A stretch of DNA of 64,000 nucleotides from Stercorarius parasiticus (taxonomy: Eukaryota; Chordata; Aves; Charadriiformes; Stercorariidae): assembly GCA_013396915.1 (NCBI GenBank), contig VWZL01000615.1:193295-257294 (forward strand), given 5' to 3'. How positions within the stretch are numbered: position 1 is the stretch's first letter; every line of letters begins with the position of its first letter. A program made the position numbers and the translations under genes. Below the pieces are notes generated by a model that saw only the letters and a list, made by a program, of their open reading frames with translations, was not told the origin of the DNA and did no database searches. This document shows positions 52,458 through 64,000 of the stretch, piece by piece.

Positions 52458-53843
52458 TTGTAAAGATAAGTGGCATTACTTTTATTTTAATGCTGTTCTC
52501 CAATCACATGCAAAATGAACAATTTCCTAAGAAAGACAGGGCAGGTAAGACTCTTCAGATGTAATTGTCTATCAGTATTCATTACGTATTGACTATGGTT
52601 TTTCAGAATCTCATTTATTTAGAAATTCTGTCATTCACTATAGAGAATGCATTGTATCGACTTGGCTTTTCCATTAAATCCAGTTTCTCAATAATAATAA
52701 ATTTCCAAGGTTTATATGAGGCAGGATATTGACATAGTTATAAAGGCTTAAATTGATACGTCCATTGAGTCACATACTCTTAGGGAGATTAATAATTTCA
52801 AAGCTAATCTTTTTTATGGAATTGTTGATGTGATAGTTGTAATCAAATTACACTATCTTACAGAATCTACTGCAAGTCATAAACCATCGTGATTGGATTA
52901 ATACAAGTCTTTAGAGAAAGGGCATAATGGTATTAAAGATCACTGGCTCAAAATTGTGGCCTGTTGTTAAGCTGCATTTCTTTGTTATAAAGTAATGTTT
53001 TATTGTATGGAACAATATCTGCATGGTAGCTGTCAAATTAATTAATAAGAACCTCCTAACAAATGGGGTTGACTGACTCAGAGCAGCAAGCTAATAAATG
53101 AGACTCGGTGAGCCCCAAGTGAACTAATGATACTGTCTATCAGGACATATTAATGATTTAGGAACATGATATTTTGTTAACAGAATCCGTTATTAGTACT
53201 TTCAGATATGGATGTCATTCTTTTTGCTTTAAAGCACACAGGGATCTCAGTTCTGCTGTAAGTTTCATGCAATTTCAAAGGCTCAACACCCACTCCCCCC
53301 AAACATTTTTCATCTAGTGTCTTGTAATTCTGAGGACAGATAATATATACCTGTGGACAGAAATACAGTTACCTGCTTGAAATTACTATGAGAAACCTGT
53401 GGAACAGCTGTTTAAAAGAAAGAAAGACTTTTTTACCAAATTCTGCTCATATACGCCCTTGCAAATCTTGATAACAACACTGTGCTCTTCTAGCTGGAAC
53501 TCTAGTGTGTAAGAAAATAAGTATGTTTAACATAAGAACAGAATTTCTCTGTGGAAACAATACTACTACTTCTGTATTAGAGCTTGACTCACTTCTGGAG
53601 ATGTGGTTAAACAACTCAAGAAAGTAAAGAATTTATCTCCTTCAATTTCTGTAGGTTAGGATATTTCACTCAGCACCCTGCATCACATCATAGAATATTA
53701 ATTTGATTATTTAGCCATTTCAGTAGTTTCTTAGCATTATGTATTGGAAGAATCACTTTAATATATGAAATTACATATATGAAATATAGAATACGTTTAA
53801 AAATATCAGTTAACCTGCTTTGTATTTCACATACTAAATGGAA

Positions 53844-53849
53844 AATAAA
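53844..53849 (+). terminator. Candidate SNX29 poly(A) signal AATAAA
   Basis: Exact AATAAA inside GGAAAATAAAATACTTGTTC, with moderately T-rich sequence after it. One of several possible alternative ends. Confidence 0.25.
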
Positions 53850-54508
53850 ATACTTGTTCTACACAGTGGTCCAACACTGTACATTTCATTTATTTCTTAT
53901 TCTGCACTAACTGCTTTTATGGTCCAGCTATAGATAACTTAGATTATTTATAAAATTTCATTTTAAAAAATAATCAGAGCATACTTCTAGTTATGTCTTA
54001 GTTTTTTGTTAATAATGGCATGAATTTATACTAGAAAACAGCACTGAAACGTTTAGAGAGGAATTAATTTTCCAGATTACGAATTGCTGCAAATATCTGG
54101 ACTTTAAAAAAAATATTTTTTGTTGCACCTAAAGAAATGTATTGCACTTCCATGTAGGGGGAATCAGTTTCTTTAACAAGATTTCAGAAATTATGTCCAT
54201 GCCAAGACAGAAGTTAAACTGTGGTAGTTGTTTTTTTGAGTGGAGTATTAATCATTTAAGATGCTAAAAACCATAGAAATGTAAATGTGGTTGAAAATCT
54301 AATTCTGATAGGCTGCACGTTCTTTCTTACTTAACACTGAGATAAATAACTAAGTATCTTGTATGTGGGATCAAACCTGTTGGCGGCTGAAGAAGATGGA
54401 TTTCCCTTTTGATTTGGGGGGGATTTTTTTGTTCTTGTTCCTGTTAAACTGTAGGAAAGATAGTATTAATTCTGTGGCATATATATGTACAGTATTCACA
54501 TAAGTATT

Positions 54509-54514
54509 AATAAA
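54509..54514 (+). terminator. Candidate distal poly(A) signal AATAAA
   Basis: AATAAACTGTTTTT, followed by AT/GT-rich sequence with ACTTGTTATGC. Together with the signal at 54683 it forms a likely distal end for the SNX29 transcript. Confidence 0.4.
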
Positions 54515-54578
54515 CTGTTTTTAATATTATTTTAACTTGTTATGCTAATGTTTACATTATAGAATTTTTAAGCAGATG

Positions 54579-54592
54579 TATATATATATAAT
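54579..54592. repeat. Short (TA)n tract
   Basis: About six to seven TA units between the two distal AATAAA signals. Simple sequence. Confidence 0.75.
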
Positions 54593-54682
54593 TTTCTAAA
54601 TATGTTCTTGTATTTTATTTTTAAATATCCTGTGGTAATTTTGTTGTCATCTGGTTGAAATATACTACTTTACAAAGAAGGA

Positions 54683-54688
54683 AATAAA
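54683..54688 (+). terminator. Candidate most distal poly(A) signal AATAAA
   Basis: AATAAA within GGAAATAAAATAACATC. A T/GT-rich element (TGTTTTGTAATTGTTT) begins about 60 bp further on. It is the last exact hexamer before a stretch with no further transcript-like features, so I place the tentative SNX29 end here. Confidence 0.4.
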
Positions 54689-55049
54689 ATAACATCTTTT
54701 CTTGTTTGAAATAGAGTATGCTTACACCTTATTTATTCTTTTCAGCTGTTTTGTAATTGTTTCCATGATCTATGTTAATTTTTTCAATGTGTTTCTAAAA
54801 TGATGTATGTAGGTATCAGATTTTAACTTGTTAAAGTCTTATTATTTCATCCTATGAGAAGTAGCATTTATTGAAAGAAAACTTGAACATTTCAGTTTAT
54901 AATCACGTATTAGATAAATCACTGACACAAGAAGGAAAATGATGCAAGTTTGTCTTGCATATTGCTATTACAAAAAATCTGTACCAAAGTTACATGGGAT
55001 CTACTGGGAATTAAGTGGAATACATATAATTTCAGTGTCACTGGTGTTT

Positions 55050-55081
55050 CAGTACAGATCAGGAGACTCAGATCTGTACTG
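55050..55081. repeat. Perfect 11-bp inverted repeat, 10-nt loop
   Basis: CAGTACAGATC (55050-55060) and GATCTGTACTG (55071-55081) are exact reverse complements around AGGAGACTCA. A T/G wobble could extend the stem by one pair in RNA. It lies about 350 bp past the last candidate SNX29 poly(A) signal. Confidence 0.8.
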
Positions 55082-55533
55082 GATTTTTACTCTGGAAATT
55101 TCACTCTCCCTCTGATTTTATTGCCTGTTTTAGAAAGTGAGAATTCCAAAGCTGTTTTAAAGTCTGTCTGGAGGTCTGTGATATGCGTACAAGCTGATAA
55201 CCTCTTGAAGAGTAGTGACTTTCACTTGGAAAAAGTTCTGAGCATAACTTCTCCCTTACTTTCTACTCATTGCTGGAGCAGAGCAGGGGGTGCCTCTTCT
55301 CTGTGGTTTCTGCCCATGTACAATGAGCCACATTCCGCGCTGCAATCCAGAATCTTATAGGAAAAGAAACAAAAAAAACCCCTCGAATGCTGAGTTATTT
55401 TGCGAGGATTGATTTAACATGATTGTACTGTTTTGTGGTATCTGGCTTTCTTACATTCAGAGTCTACATATGTATGTCTGATTTCTGTTCATTGAGATAT
55501 GACACAATTGGATATTCAGACTGACACTTCTAT

Positions 55534-55552
55534 ATCCAGTTCATAACTGGAT
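55534..55552. repeat. 8-bp inverted repeat with 3-nt loop
   Basis: ATCCAGTT (55534-55541) and AACTGGAT (55545-55552) around CAT. Short, tight hairpin of unknown meaning. Confidence 0.65.
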
Positions 55553-58500
55553 GCTTCCATATCATGTGAAAACAAGTCACCAGATTTGGATGCTTCATTG
55601 AAAAGGAAAGTTTTAAATTGGAAGATTTATTTCCACTAGACAAAGCTGTAATTTTAAAAAATATTGTGTTAGTAGATTCCTCATACTCACAGGATAGTCT
55701 ACTGATTAATTGAATTAAAACTTTTCAGGCCACTACTGTTATGCAGAGATCTAACTAGTTGAACTGCTTATGTTAAAAAAAATAAATTCACCATGATGTT
55801 TAGGTATCTGCATCTTTTAAAACCTGTGGTAGGTTAGGTATCTGTATAGGAGTTAGATGACAGAACTTTTCTTTTAATCTGTTTTGGTAATCCGTAGGAT
55901 TTTGGTGTTTCTAAGCAAATGCGGATGAGACTTTTTGAACAATTCCAATGCTGATACTAACTACTGATAGTTACAGCATATAAGCTTTTCATATCTCAAT
56001 TATTTAAGATCTTAAGCAAAATGGTACTTACAAAGTTTTAATTAATAGTTTCAAGCCATAGTTCTTTTCCATTTCTGTCTGTCTGAGGTACTAGACCACA
56101 AATAGCCCCAGGTTATTTGTGGGGGCTTGTTTTAGGACTGTATGAAGTAAAAGATCTCACTGTACCAGATGCACAGAATTTCAACACTGCAGAACAAGTA
56201 TCTGTTCTGAATGGGTGTTTCTTGCCACTTGAGATTTATTTATCCTGGCCCACCAGCATGTCTGAGCCTTTGAACTGCTGTGGGAAGAGTGAAATCTTAT
56301 CATTAGGAGAAAGACAACTAGCACGATGGTGTAGATTCAGAAATCTCAGGTGGACCAGAGAAGACTGGAAAGGAAAGGTTTTATGCAATAACCCTTATGT
56401 GCATGTGGCAAAACCACTGCCCGTCTGAATTTAAGTGTATCCCACTGCCTTGTCCAGATGCTGACATGCTGCTGCTTAATCGCTACTTTCAAAATCCCAG
56501 GAAGAACAAGATCATTTAAAGGGACTACTGATTTTTCTATGAATCCAGGCAAAGATTCAGGTTGCACTTGGGCAGTTGTAGTGGCTTGGCATTTCTGTGT
56601 GGGCCTACAGAATTTGAAGTTTTTGTCTTTTCAGGAAGAGACCTGTGCAGGATTTACTGCTTGTTTTTCCCAGAAATTTTAAGGACATAAGGAGAAAGCT
56701 TTGTACAAATGATCAGTCAGAAGAAAGAGCAAAGATATTTTTAAGATAATGTTTAAAATAAGATTTTTGCTACTGCACTTCAGTCTTTCCAAATGACCTT
56801 TTACGTATTGAAGTGAATTTACGGTATTCCCCAAATTAAAATAATAGATAACTGGTATTTTGATATATTGTAAGCATGCTTGATTTTGTTCTAGAAAATC
56901 ATTGTGCAAACTGCAGCATGTGTGTCTGTCATGCTAATTTTCCTGAATTTTTCTTGCCATTTTTTTGATCTGCATTGTAACAGCAGGCCTTTAGTATATG
57001 TGGTTTATAAGTACCATGATGATAACTTTATTTTTACTGCCAATTAACAATATCTGTGCCATTTTCAACATTGTTTAATTTCCCAGTATTTTAAATTTGC
57101 TCAGCAAGTACTTATACCTGATGCAATACATTGTATTTGCCATTACTAAATGAGTCTGTCTTTATTTTTAAAGTGATCATGTATCCCTACTCATATCCAG
57201 TTTATAATTGTTTCATTCATTTAGGCCATTCATTAATTGCAGCATTAGATGTTCTTCCTATAGAGCTTTCTTGAGCAAACTGCTGTGTTCTGCTCTGGCT
57301 GTGTGCATGCATGCAGTGCCTCTTATAAAATAGGGTAAGCCTCTGCACTTTTTGCCTTTTTTTCCAAATGCCAGGCATACGGTAGTTTGTGCTTGTTCAT
57401 TGTATGTGAAGCTTTATGTACTTTTTTTTGTGCACTTGGACTTTTGCTCTTTACACCTCCTTGTGTTGAGCTTGTGATATTTTTGGAGTCTCCATTGGAT
57501 CACAAAGACCTGCCCTCCCACAGTTTTCTAGAATTCCTGTGCCTGGAAAATTCACCCTTAAATAATGCTTCAGCTCTGACTTTAACTAGTTCATTTTCCT
57601 ATTAAGAATATTTTCATAATTAATTTTATTCCTGGTGCTACGTGTTGTCAGAAAGAGCTGAGGTACATCAAGGGTTTGTTTTACTCAGTGTCTGAGTTCT
57701 AAGTCATCAACTTTGTGTGACATAAGCCTCTTTATAATGATTCCAACCACCGTCTGCCAGAGCTGTCAAATACAAGGCCTTTCTTTGTTATTGTTACTGT
57801 AAAATAGATTTCACATTCATATTGTATAGCTGCACTCTGTGAAAAATATGTACAGGTTAAGCTAATATAGCAAGAAAAGAGTTACTCCAGTTAATACTGA
57901 TTTTTAAATACCTAATTTTTATATTTTTTTTCCTTTTCCCTCACTTGGTTCCCTCTTTTTTTCAAGTGCTAATTCATCCATGAATTAAGTCATTTGCAGG
58001 TGTGTCAAGTTCAGTGACAGGTTCTACATCTTATTTTCTAGTAGGAAACTAAATTATGGTTATTAATGTTCCAAATTTTATATGTTATAAGAAAATTAAT
58101 TTTCAGCAGTGGAGATCCCCAAGTGCCTTCCGAAATGGGAACATAAGCTTATAGAGAAGTAGGAAATGAAATGTCATTTAATATAGTTAAGTAACTTTAC
58201 AGGTGCAAGTCAAAGCAGGTAACACCTCAAAACATCTGTCATCAGAAATATGTATCTTGTCTCCATTGATGTGCACATGCAAGTCTATTTCTTAACTGTA
58301 ACAAAAAATCAGTATGTTCTTTATACTGCTTTTCAGTTCTGAGCATTAGATACACGTTAATACTTTGTAGCATACAGGTTAGCTATTCACTCAGATTTAT
58401 CTTGAAGCAGCTCAAATTCTCGGTAGGCTTTTAATACAGTGATGGAACACACAGTTCTTTGTGCATCCAAAGTGATACGTATAGCTTCAAGCAGTTAATA

Positions 58501-59490
58501 AGATGTGAGGCATTTTGCAGTGATACTTCAATTTCAAACAATATATTAGATATAATTGGCATTTTTGGAAACCATCTGGTTGATATTTTTTAAGGGTGAA
58601 AAAAAAAATGTGTGTGAATTGGCAAACAAGATACATCAGTACCTCTGTGTAGTTCTACTGTATCAGAAAATAGAGGGTAATTGGATACTAGAAAAAAAAA
58701 GGAAAACAAAAAAAAGTAAACATTCTGATGCATCAAGAAGCAACTGAAAAAGGAGTGAGGAATTCAATGTAGTAATACAGTAAAAAAAAATTAAAAATTG
58801 TACTACATCAAACTGCTACCATATGTTCCATGATGAGATACAACAAAGTAGATAATGTATCTGTTACCGATTTGTCAAGCCATAGAACCCTTTGGATATG
58901 TCAATTAATTAACAAATAACATCTGTTGTCAACTGCTGTACTGAATCAGCATGGGCAAGGTTCTCCTCCCTGCATGACAGAGGTAGACTATGATATTCTG
59001 CTTTACCTTAGTGATTGAAAATTTCTTTGACCTCACCACTTTATGCAGAACTCCTGCTGAGATGTAATTAATGGGAAATCTGGACATGCAGAAACAGCAG
59101 AACACAGCTAGACTGGCAGTACAGTGCTGACTGAGAGTTTTGACGTACCTTTGACTATTTTCAATCAGATACGCTTTTCCTGACTGCCTTAATGCCCTAC
59201 TGTGTATACAGATTGCACTTTCAGAGTGGATGAGCAGCCTTTTCAGTTATGCAGAGAGACTAATGATATCCCCACTACCTCATTTAAAGATGCAGAACAG
59301 TTATGTTTTTGTTTTGTAGACAACAGGAACACAAAAATGTTCAGAACTTTTTAATTGCCTCCTTGGATACAGGGAAACTGTCAAATACAATGGACTTTAA
59401 GAACCACCACCAATATAAAGTAAATTGAAAAAGGGCAAGTTAAGATCCTGAAGAAGTTCTTAACAGAATCGAGTCTCAAAGCTTCTCTCA

Positions 59491-59504
59491 GTAGTAGTAG
59501 TAGT
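59491..59504. repeat. (AGT)n trinucleotide microsatellite
   Basis: About four to five GTA/AGT units in a row. Short simple repeat in the region downstream of SNX29. Confidence 0.8.
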
Positions 59505-60301
59505 GGAAGTCCACAGGAACTGATCTATTTATCGATCGTCCCCATTTCTGAATTTATCCTGTCCTGACAACATCACAAGATTCCCCCAGACAAGGGGAAT
59601 ATTGGATGCACTGAAGTAGCTCTAGGCCCCTTAAGTGCAGCTGGTACAGAGAAATGGGGATTTGTAAGTCAAAGATCTGACCATTCATATCCACGTGTTC
59701 AAGAAAGGGTTTTAATAGGAATCTTACAAATCTTGTGCCAGAACAACAATTTGAAGTAATGAGATTTTCCTTTAATCTTCATTAGGATTCATTACACAAA
59801 TAATATGATTCCTTACATAGATAATGCATAATCTAATTAGTTAATGCTCATAACTCTAGTAGGAAGTGCTTAAATTGGTAAATAATTTTCGTAAATTTGT
59901 TTAATCACAGTTGGTTGCTGCAGTAGGTGTCACTGTGTTGATGTGGTGTGAGTTTTAAGCTTTCCCTCTGCTCCTACCAGACTGGTCTCGGTTGCAGAGA
60001 ATAACTGAGTCTCCAAGATTATCACTTATCTCTCTCCCACTAATTGTGATAACAAAATGCCAACTTTAAACAATAACTGTTTTAACTAAGACACTGTAAT
60101 ATCAAGTCTATGATATCAAGGAGCTAGACAGCATGCATAATCTCATTTTGAGAAGCAGTTACCTTCGTCCCCGATTGCTCTGCTTGGCCAACACAGGGAA
60201 TTACCTTGCTCCTCTGTCCCATTCAATTGGGTTAGAAAATCATACACCTCTCTTTGTTATTGATGCATGATCGAGAGTTGAGTTGGGGCTGAGAATCCTC
60301 A

Positions 60302-60325
60302 CTACATGCTTGTCTATGCATGTAG
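60302..60325. repeat. 8-bp inverted repeat with 8-nt loop
   Basis: CTACATGC (60302-60309) and GCATGTAG (60318-60325) are exact reverse complements. Minor feature. Confidence 0.65.
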
Positions 60326-60671
60326 ACTGTTCTGATATCATTTAAAGAACAGAGACCCCTTCCTAAGTTTCATATAAATACACTGGAAATGTCATTCTCT
60401 CTTGTTGCTTCTTAGCTCATGAAGGAGTCACATCTAGAGTTCTGCTGCCTTGGCTGCAAGAAGGGTACTGAAGAGCTGAAATTGTCACTGAAGCCCACAG
60501 TGATGCATTTTTGGTTGCTAAAAAAGAAGGCACATAAAATATGGAAAATATTGTCTGACCTGACAATGTAATTCTATTTAAGAAACAGAAAATGTACTGG
60601 ATAATATATGCAGACACCTCTGTCATGAAGCCTCATATGGTTTCACACCCAATTATGTGTGACCACCTTTG

Positions 60672-60685
60672 GTTACCATAGCAAT
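60672..60685. promoter_or_regulatory. RFX X-box-like motif (candidate)
   Basis: GTTACCATAGCAAT is one base from the classic X-box arrangement GTTRCCATAGCAAC. No CpG-rich promoter or exon is visible beside it. A chance match is possible. Confidence 0.35.
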
Positions 60686-63600
60686 TCTCTCTTAATTAGA
60701 AACTCACCCTCTGCTCATGGCCTGTTTGTGCTAAAGCATGAAATTCTGCTACACGCTTACCACTTTATTTATTTGTTTATATATTGACCATGACTTACTG
60801 TGTCAAATGACTTCTTTATGTAGTAGTACTCTTTCTTTGACTCAAACATTGACTGGACTTGTCGAATTCTTCAGTGCATCCTTGACCCACTTTCAGTCTG
60901 TGTATAATGGGCAGGCAACACCAAGAAAGAAGGCAGTGGTGTTGGAGGTGTTAATGTAAGTAATAATATGATCATTATGGTGGAGGCAGCTCACAGAAGG
61001 AGGACTCTGTGAAACTTTCAGCCTGCGTTCAGAATCAAGTTGTTTTTATAACAATTCCAAAAGAAAGGAGTCTCTGCCCATATAAAAGTATTTGAAAATG
61101 TATGAAGTTGGCTATATTTGTGTCCACCATAGGGTGTACAAAAAACACCACAGAGTGTTTGGATGACAGATATAGGGGATTTATTCCCGATCTTATAAAA
61201 ATAAGAAGAGGGGGGTGAGAACAAGTTATCTGCTATGTTGAAGTCAATTCTAAAAGTTGGGCATCAGATCAGTGCTTGGGGCACAAGCTCAAAAGCAAAG
61301 GCTATTATCCTAAGCGCGCCCTCCGGTAATTCTGGGGAGAACAGAATTCAGTCCAAGACCGTGGAATCACAAATCTCCATGGTTTCTGATCTAAGTGAAG
61401 AACCTCAAAGTACAAACACCTCTTTCTAACACAAAACAAATCCCTCCCTAAACAAAGTGCTACAGCACAGATAATTTATTTTGGGGGAACAGGACAAGAA
61501 TAAAACACAATTCAGAAATGTACTCAGATAAAGCCAATATAAGAACTTGCTTAGCAGAATAGAACAGGAAAGTATAAAACAGAATTAATTTGTGCATCAC
61601 AAGGTCCAGAGAGATCGGGTTTGAACTTCTGATCCACTTTTAGCATTTACTTACAGCATTCAAGGAATCCAATCCTTTAGTCTTTAATCTGAAGTTCTTG
61701 GGCCATAGAAGGTTCAAGATTGCACTTTGAAATTGTATTTGACATAAGATATGAGAGGACTCAGAGGAAGAACAAGAAACATTCATCTTAAAACAAAATA
61801 TTACCCCATCTGCTCTCTTTGACAAAGATCTCTTTTGTGCGTCATGACATACAATGAGAGGCTAGCTTTAGCCTTTATGTAAACTCATCAGCCAGGTTCA
61901 GGGCCAATGCAATGTGGAGGAATTTTCACTTACTGTATGCTAGTAAATATATAAATGCTAGTATCATATCTTACTAATATATATCATGCTGGATAGCAGT
62001 AACAAGAGCAATGTTACTTTTTAACCATATAGTATATTGCACTGTGCCTCCAGATTCTTGTTTAATATACATTTTTGGTTACTGCTCACAAATGCCACTG
62101 TTACACATGAGCAGGACCAGACAAACAACAGCAAAAGAAATCCAAACCAACTTCAGCCTTCTGGGCACTTTATGGAGGTTAGGAGACATCAGCCAAGTGG
62201 TATCTAAACTCTCTCAACTTTTCCTTTTTTATTTAATGCTTCTCCTAGCAGAGGCTTAGATCTGATGCTGGATTCATAACAGAAATGCAATTGTTACTTT
62301 TTTTGAGCATGCCTGGCGTAGACACAAATGGTGTTTTTAGTCTAATCTGTCTGAAAACATTCCTTAAACAAGTAATAAATAGTTCTTAAGAAGCACATGT
62401 AAATTGGGCAAGAGGCATGTATCTTTAATTACAATTTTAGCCTTAAAAATTGTTCCTGATTCAGTTGTACAGCATTATTACCATAAGAAAAGCAGCCTAT
62501 TTTAAAATCTAATGTCACAGTGCAATTGATTAAGGTAAAGAGAGATTATCCAGCAGTCAAAAGCTTAACTGTCTACTAAGGAGAGCAGTCAGCGTGCATA
62601 CACGTAAGTTTGCCAACATTCCCAGTATAAAACAAATGACTCGTTATATGGTATCTCTGTTGTGCCTGGATTCTGATTTTCTGTGAGTCATCTCTTCATT
62701 TACTGAAATAGCGTAAGATGAGTAAGAGAGTCAAATTATAGGGAAAAAAGTGCAAGCTGCATAATGTCCAACACTATTATAGAGAAGAATGATTATACAA
62801 CTTCTCTGTGCTCTTTATTGGCTCTCAGTTTCACATCAGGTCCCTCCTGACATTGGATTTTTCCTACAGGGAGGAGTTTTAGAAAAACCTCATGAATAAC
62901 CAAGATCAGTCTTCAGTACCACATAGACCATAACAGTCTTTCTCCTTTCTGATTACCCTTCTCTATTAAATTTGTATTAATCTGTAACTGCAAAAATTGG
63001 ATCACATGTAACAATGTAAAGGCATATAGCACATCCATATAATGAAGGGGATAAAAGTAGTTCTCTATTACAACCACATTAAGTTGGGATTGGATTTTGC
63101 ATCATGAATTATTACCTTATTGCACATATTGCTAAACAGGAATGTAATGTTCCATTTAGATGTATGAGAGCTGGAATGTGAGTGAATTTTAAGCATTTGA
63201 ATAAGGGAAGAGAAGGGTGAAAGAGGAGGAGGGAGCACGTCTAATGTTTTCAGTTTTTTAGGTTGTCTTCAACGTATAGCATCCTACAATTGCCATACAG
63301 AAGTTTTTCACTCAGAGAGGTAAAAAACCATGCAGTACATTTGACTATAGCTGTCATCAGGGACAGTTTGAAAAATCCTTAATTGTGACATTCAGAAAAA
63401 GAAATAGTAACAGTGTCCCACAGAGAAGTGTCAAACATGAGAATCCTCCGACTGTGCAAGGGCCGACCACATACGGATCCAGTTCTAAACCAGCATAAAG
63501 CCGTACTACAGAGATATATTCTTAAGGCTGAATCTTTTCCTCAAGACTCATTCTTTTTAAATTATTTAGAGTATAACAATCATCAATAAAATATCAAATA

Positions 63601-64000
63601 AGTTAGCTGCTCAAGAAGAGAACTAAATGGTAAGGCTAAGGTTGTAGTTTTATAGTATTTAGTTCAAGATAAGCTAATGTGAAAATTATTTTTTTTAAAT
63701 AACAGTTAATAATTTACCTTTGCTTGGTTTGTAAAATCTTTGTCTATTTGTGTTTCAACTGATCATTGTTACATAACTGTTCCCCATGGTCTATGAAAAT
63801 CAGGTTCAGGCTGAGGTTAAACTGTACCTTGTCAAAGCAGGGATGTGACCCAGTATGAATGACTCAGATGACTCCATTTGTTTTCCTGCTTTGTACATCT
63901 TTTGACTCTGTGTACATGCATGCGTAGGAAGAGGACAGCAGGTGTGAGGAAAAGGTCAGGGATGCTGTGAAGTCTGTGAGGCTTTCCTTTTACTTCCATG

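Larger units (their letters stand above)
49340..54705 (+). other. SNX29: Probable SNX29 3' UTR (end uncertain)
   Basis: This is untranslated sequence directly after the SNX29 stop. The start is certain and the end is inferred. There is no AATAAA in the first 3 kb. Exact signals then occur at 52452, 52696, 53093, 53844, 54509 and 54683. The last two lie in a strongly AT-rich block with GT-rich sequence downstream, a good setting for cleavage. Several AUUUA-type motifs are scattered through it. A shorter UTR using a variant signal, such as ATTAAA at 50581-50586, is equally possible. I see no coding exon in it. Confidence 0.5.
54706..64000. other. Probable intergenic region downstream of SNX29
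   Basis: AT-rich sequence with no exon I can recognise on either strand. Mammalian SNX29 is followed by CPPED1 in the opposite orientation; if that order holds here, CPPED1 or its 3' UTR may start near or beyond the right edge. No metallophosphatase motif is visible in the translated frames. Small features: inverted repeats at 55050-55081, 55534-55552 and 60302-60325, an (AGT)n at 59491-59504 and an X-box-like motif at 60672-60685. Open frames of 60-136 codons here lack recognisable domains. Confidence 0.6.

Noticed and set aside
54950..55360. 136-codon open frame on the + strand, the longest in the window
   Set aside because: It opens with TTG, not ATG, has no recognisable domain or splice context, and spans the hairpin at 55050. 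Frames this long arise by chance in 64 kb on six frames.
56117..56428. 103-codon open frame on the + strand
   Set aside because: Non-ATG start (TTG) and no recognised family; it overlaps other chance frames.
1..64000. tRNA, rRNA, snoRNA, microRNA precursors and CRISPR arrays
   Set aside because: I looked for cloverleaf-like, box C/D-like and regularly spaced repeat patterns and found none I could defend; short hairpins present are too small or isolated for a microRNA call.

Overview
This looks like a piece of a bird (or other sauropsid) nuclear chromosome. Three observations support that. Coding sequence is sparse and split by long AT-rich introns with GT-AG boundaries. Both recognisable transposon copies are 3' ends of CR1 LINEs, ending in the ATTCTATGA-type tail typical of birds and their relatives. 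Apart from these, I recognise few interspersed repeats. There are no operons, phage, CRISPR or bacterial features. A few N bases (24087, 38195-38196, 43045) mark unresolved bases in a draft assembly.

The one gene I recognise is SNX29 (sorting nexin 29, also known as RUNDC2A), on the + strand, represented by its 3' end only. Three exons are visible: 2840-2980, 20240-20379 and 49210-49339. They splice in frame (phases 0 and 2) and encode the last 136 residues: most of the phosphoinositide-binding PX domain followed by a basic, Ser/Arg-rich tail. The RUN domain, coiled coils and first strand of the PX domain must lie upstream of the window. The introns between these exons are about 17.3 kb and 28.8 kb.

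Layout: 1-2839 is the end of an upstream intron. 2840-2980 is a PX exon. 2981-20239 is an intron carrying a fairly well-preserved CR1 3' end at about 8338-8550. 20240-20379 is the second PX exon. 20380-49209 is a large intron with an older CR1 fragment at about 25429-25628 and a CGGCT-rich patch near 41 kb. 49210-49339 is the terminal coding exon. The 3' UTR follows from 49340 and may run as far as about 54.7 kb, where the last of several AATAAA signals sits. From about 54.7 kb to 64 kb I see no recognisable gene. In mammals the neighbour on this side is CPPED1, but I could not identify any of its exons here.

I found no previously undescribed system. The observations worth checking are modest: a non-consensus splice donor after the first PX exon with a read-through stop and an intronic poly(A) signal; CpG clusters in the terminal exon and near 42.8 kb; several near-perfect inverted repeats; and several RFX X-box-like palindromes.
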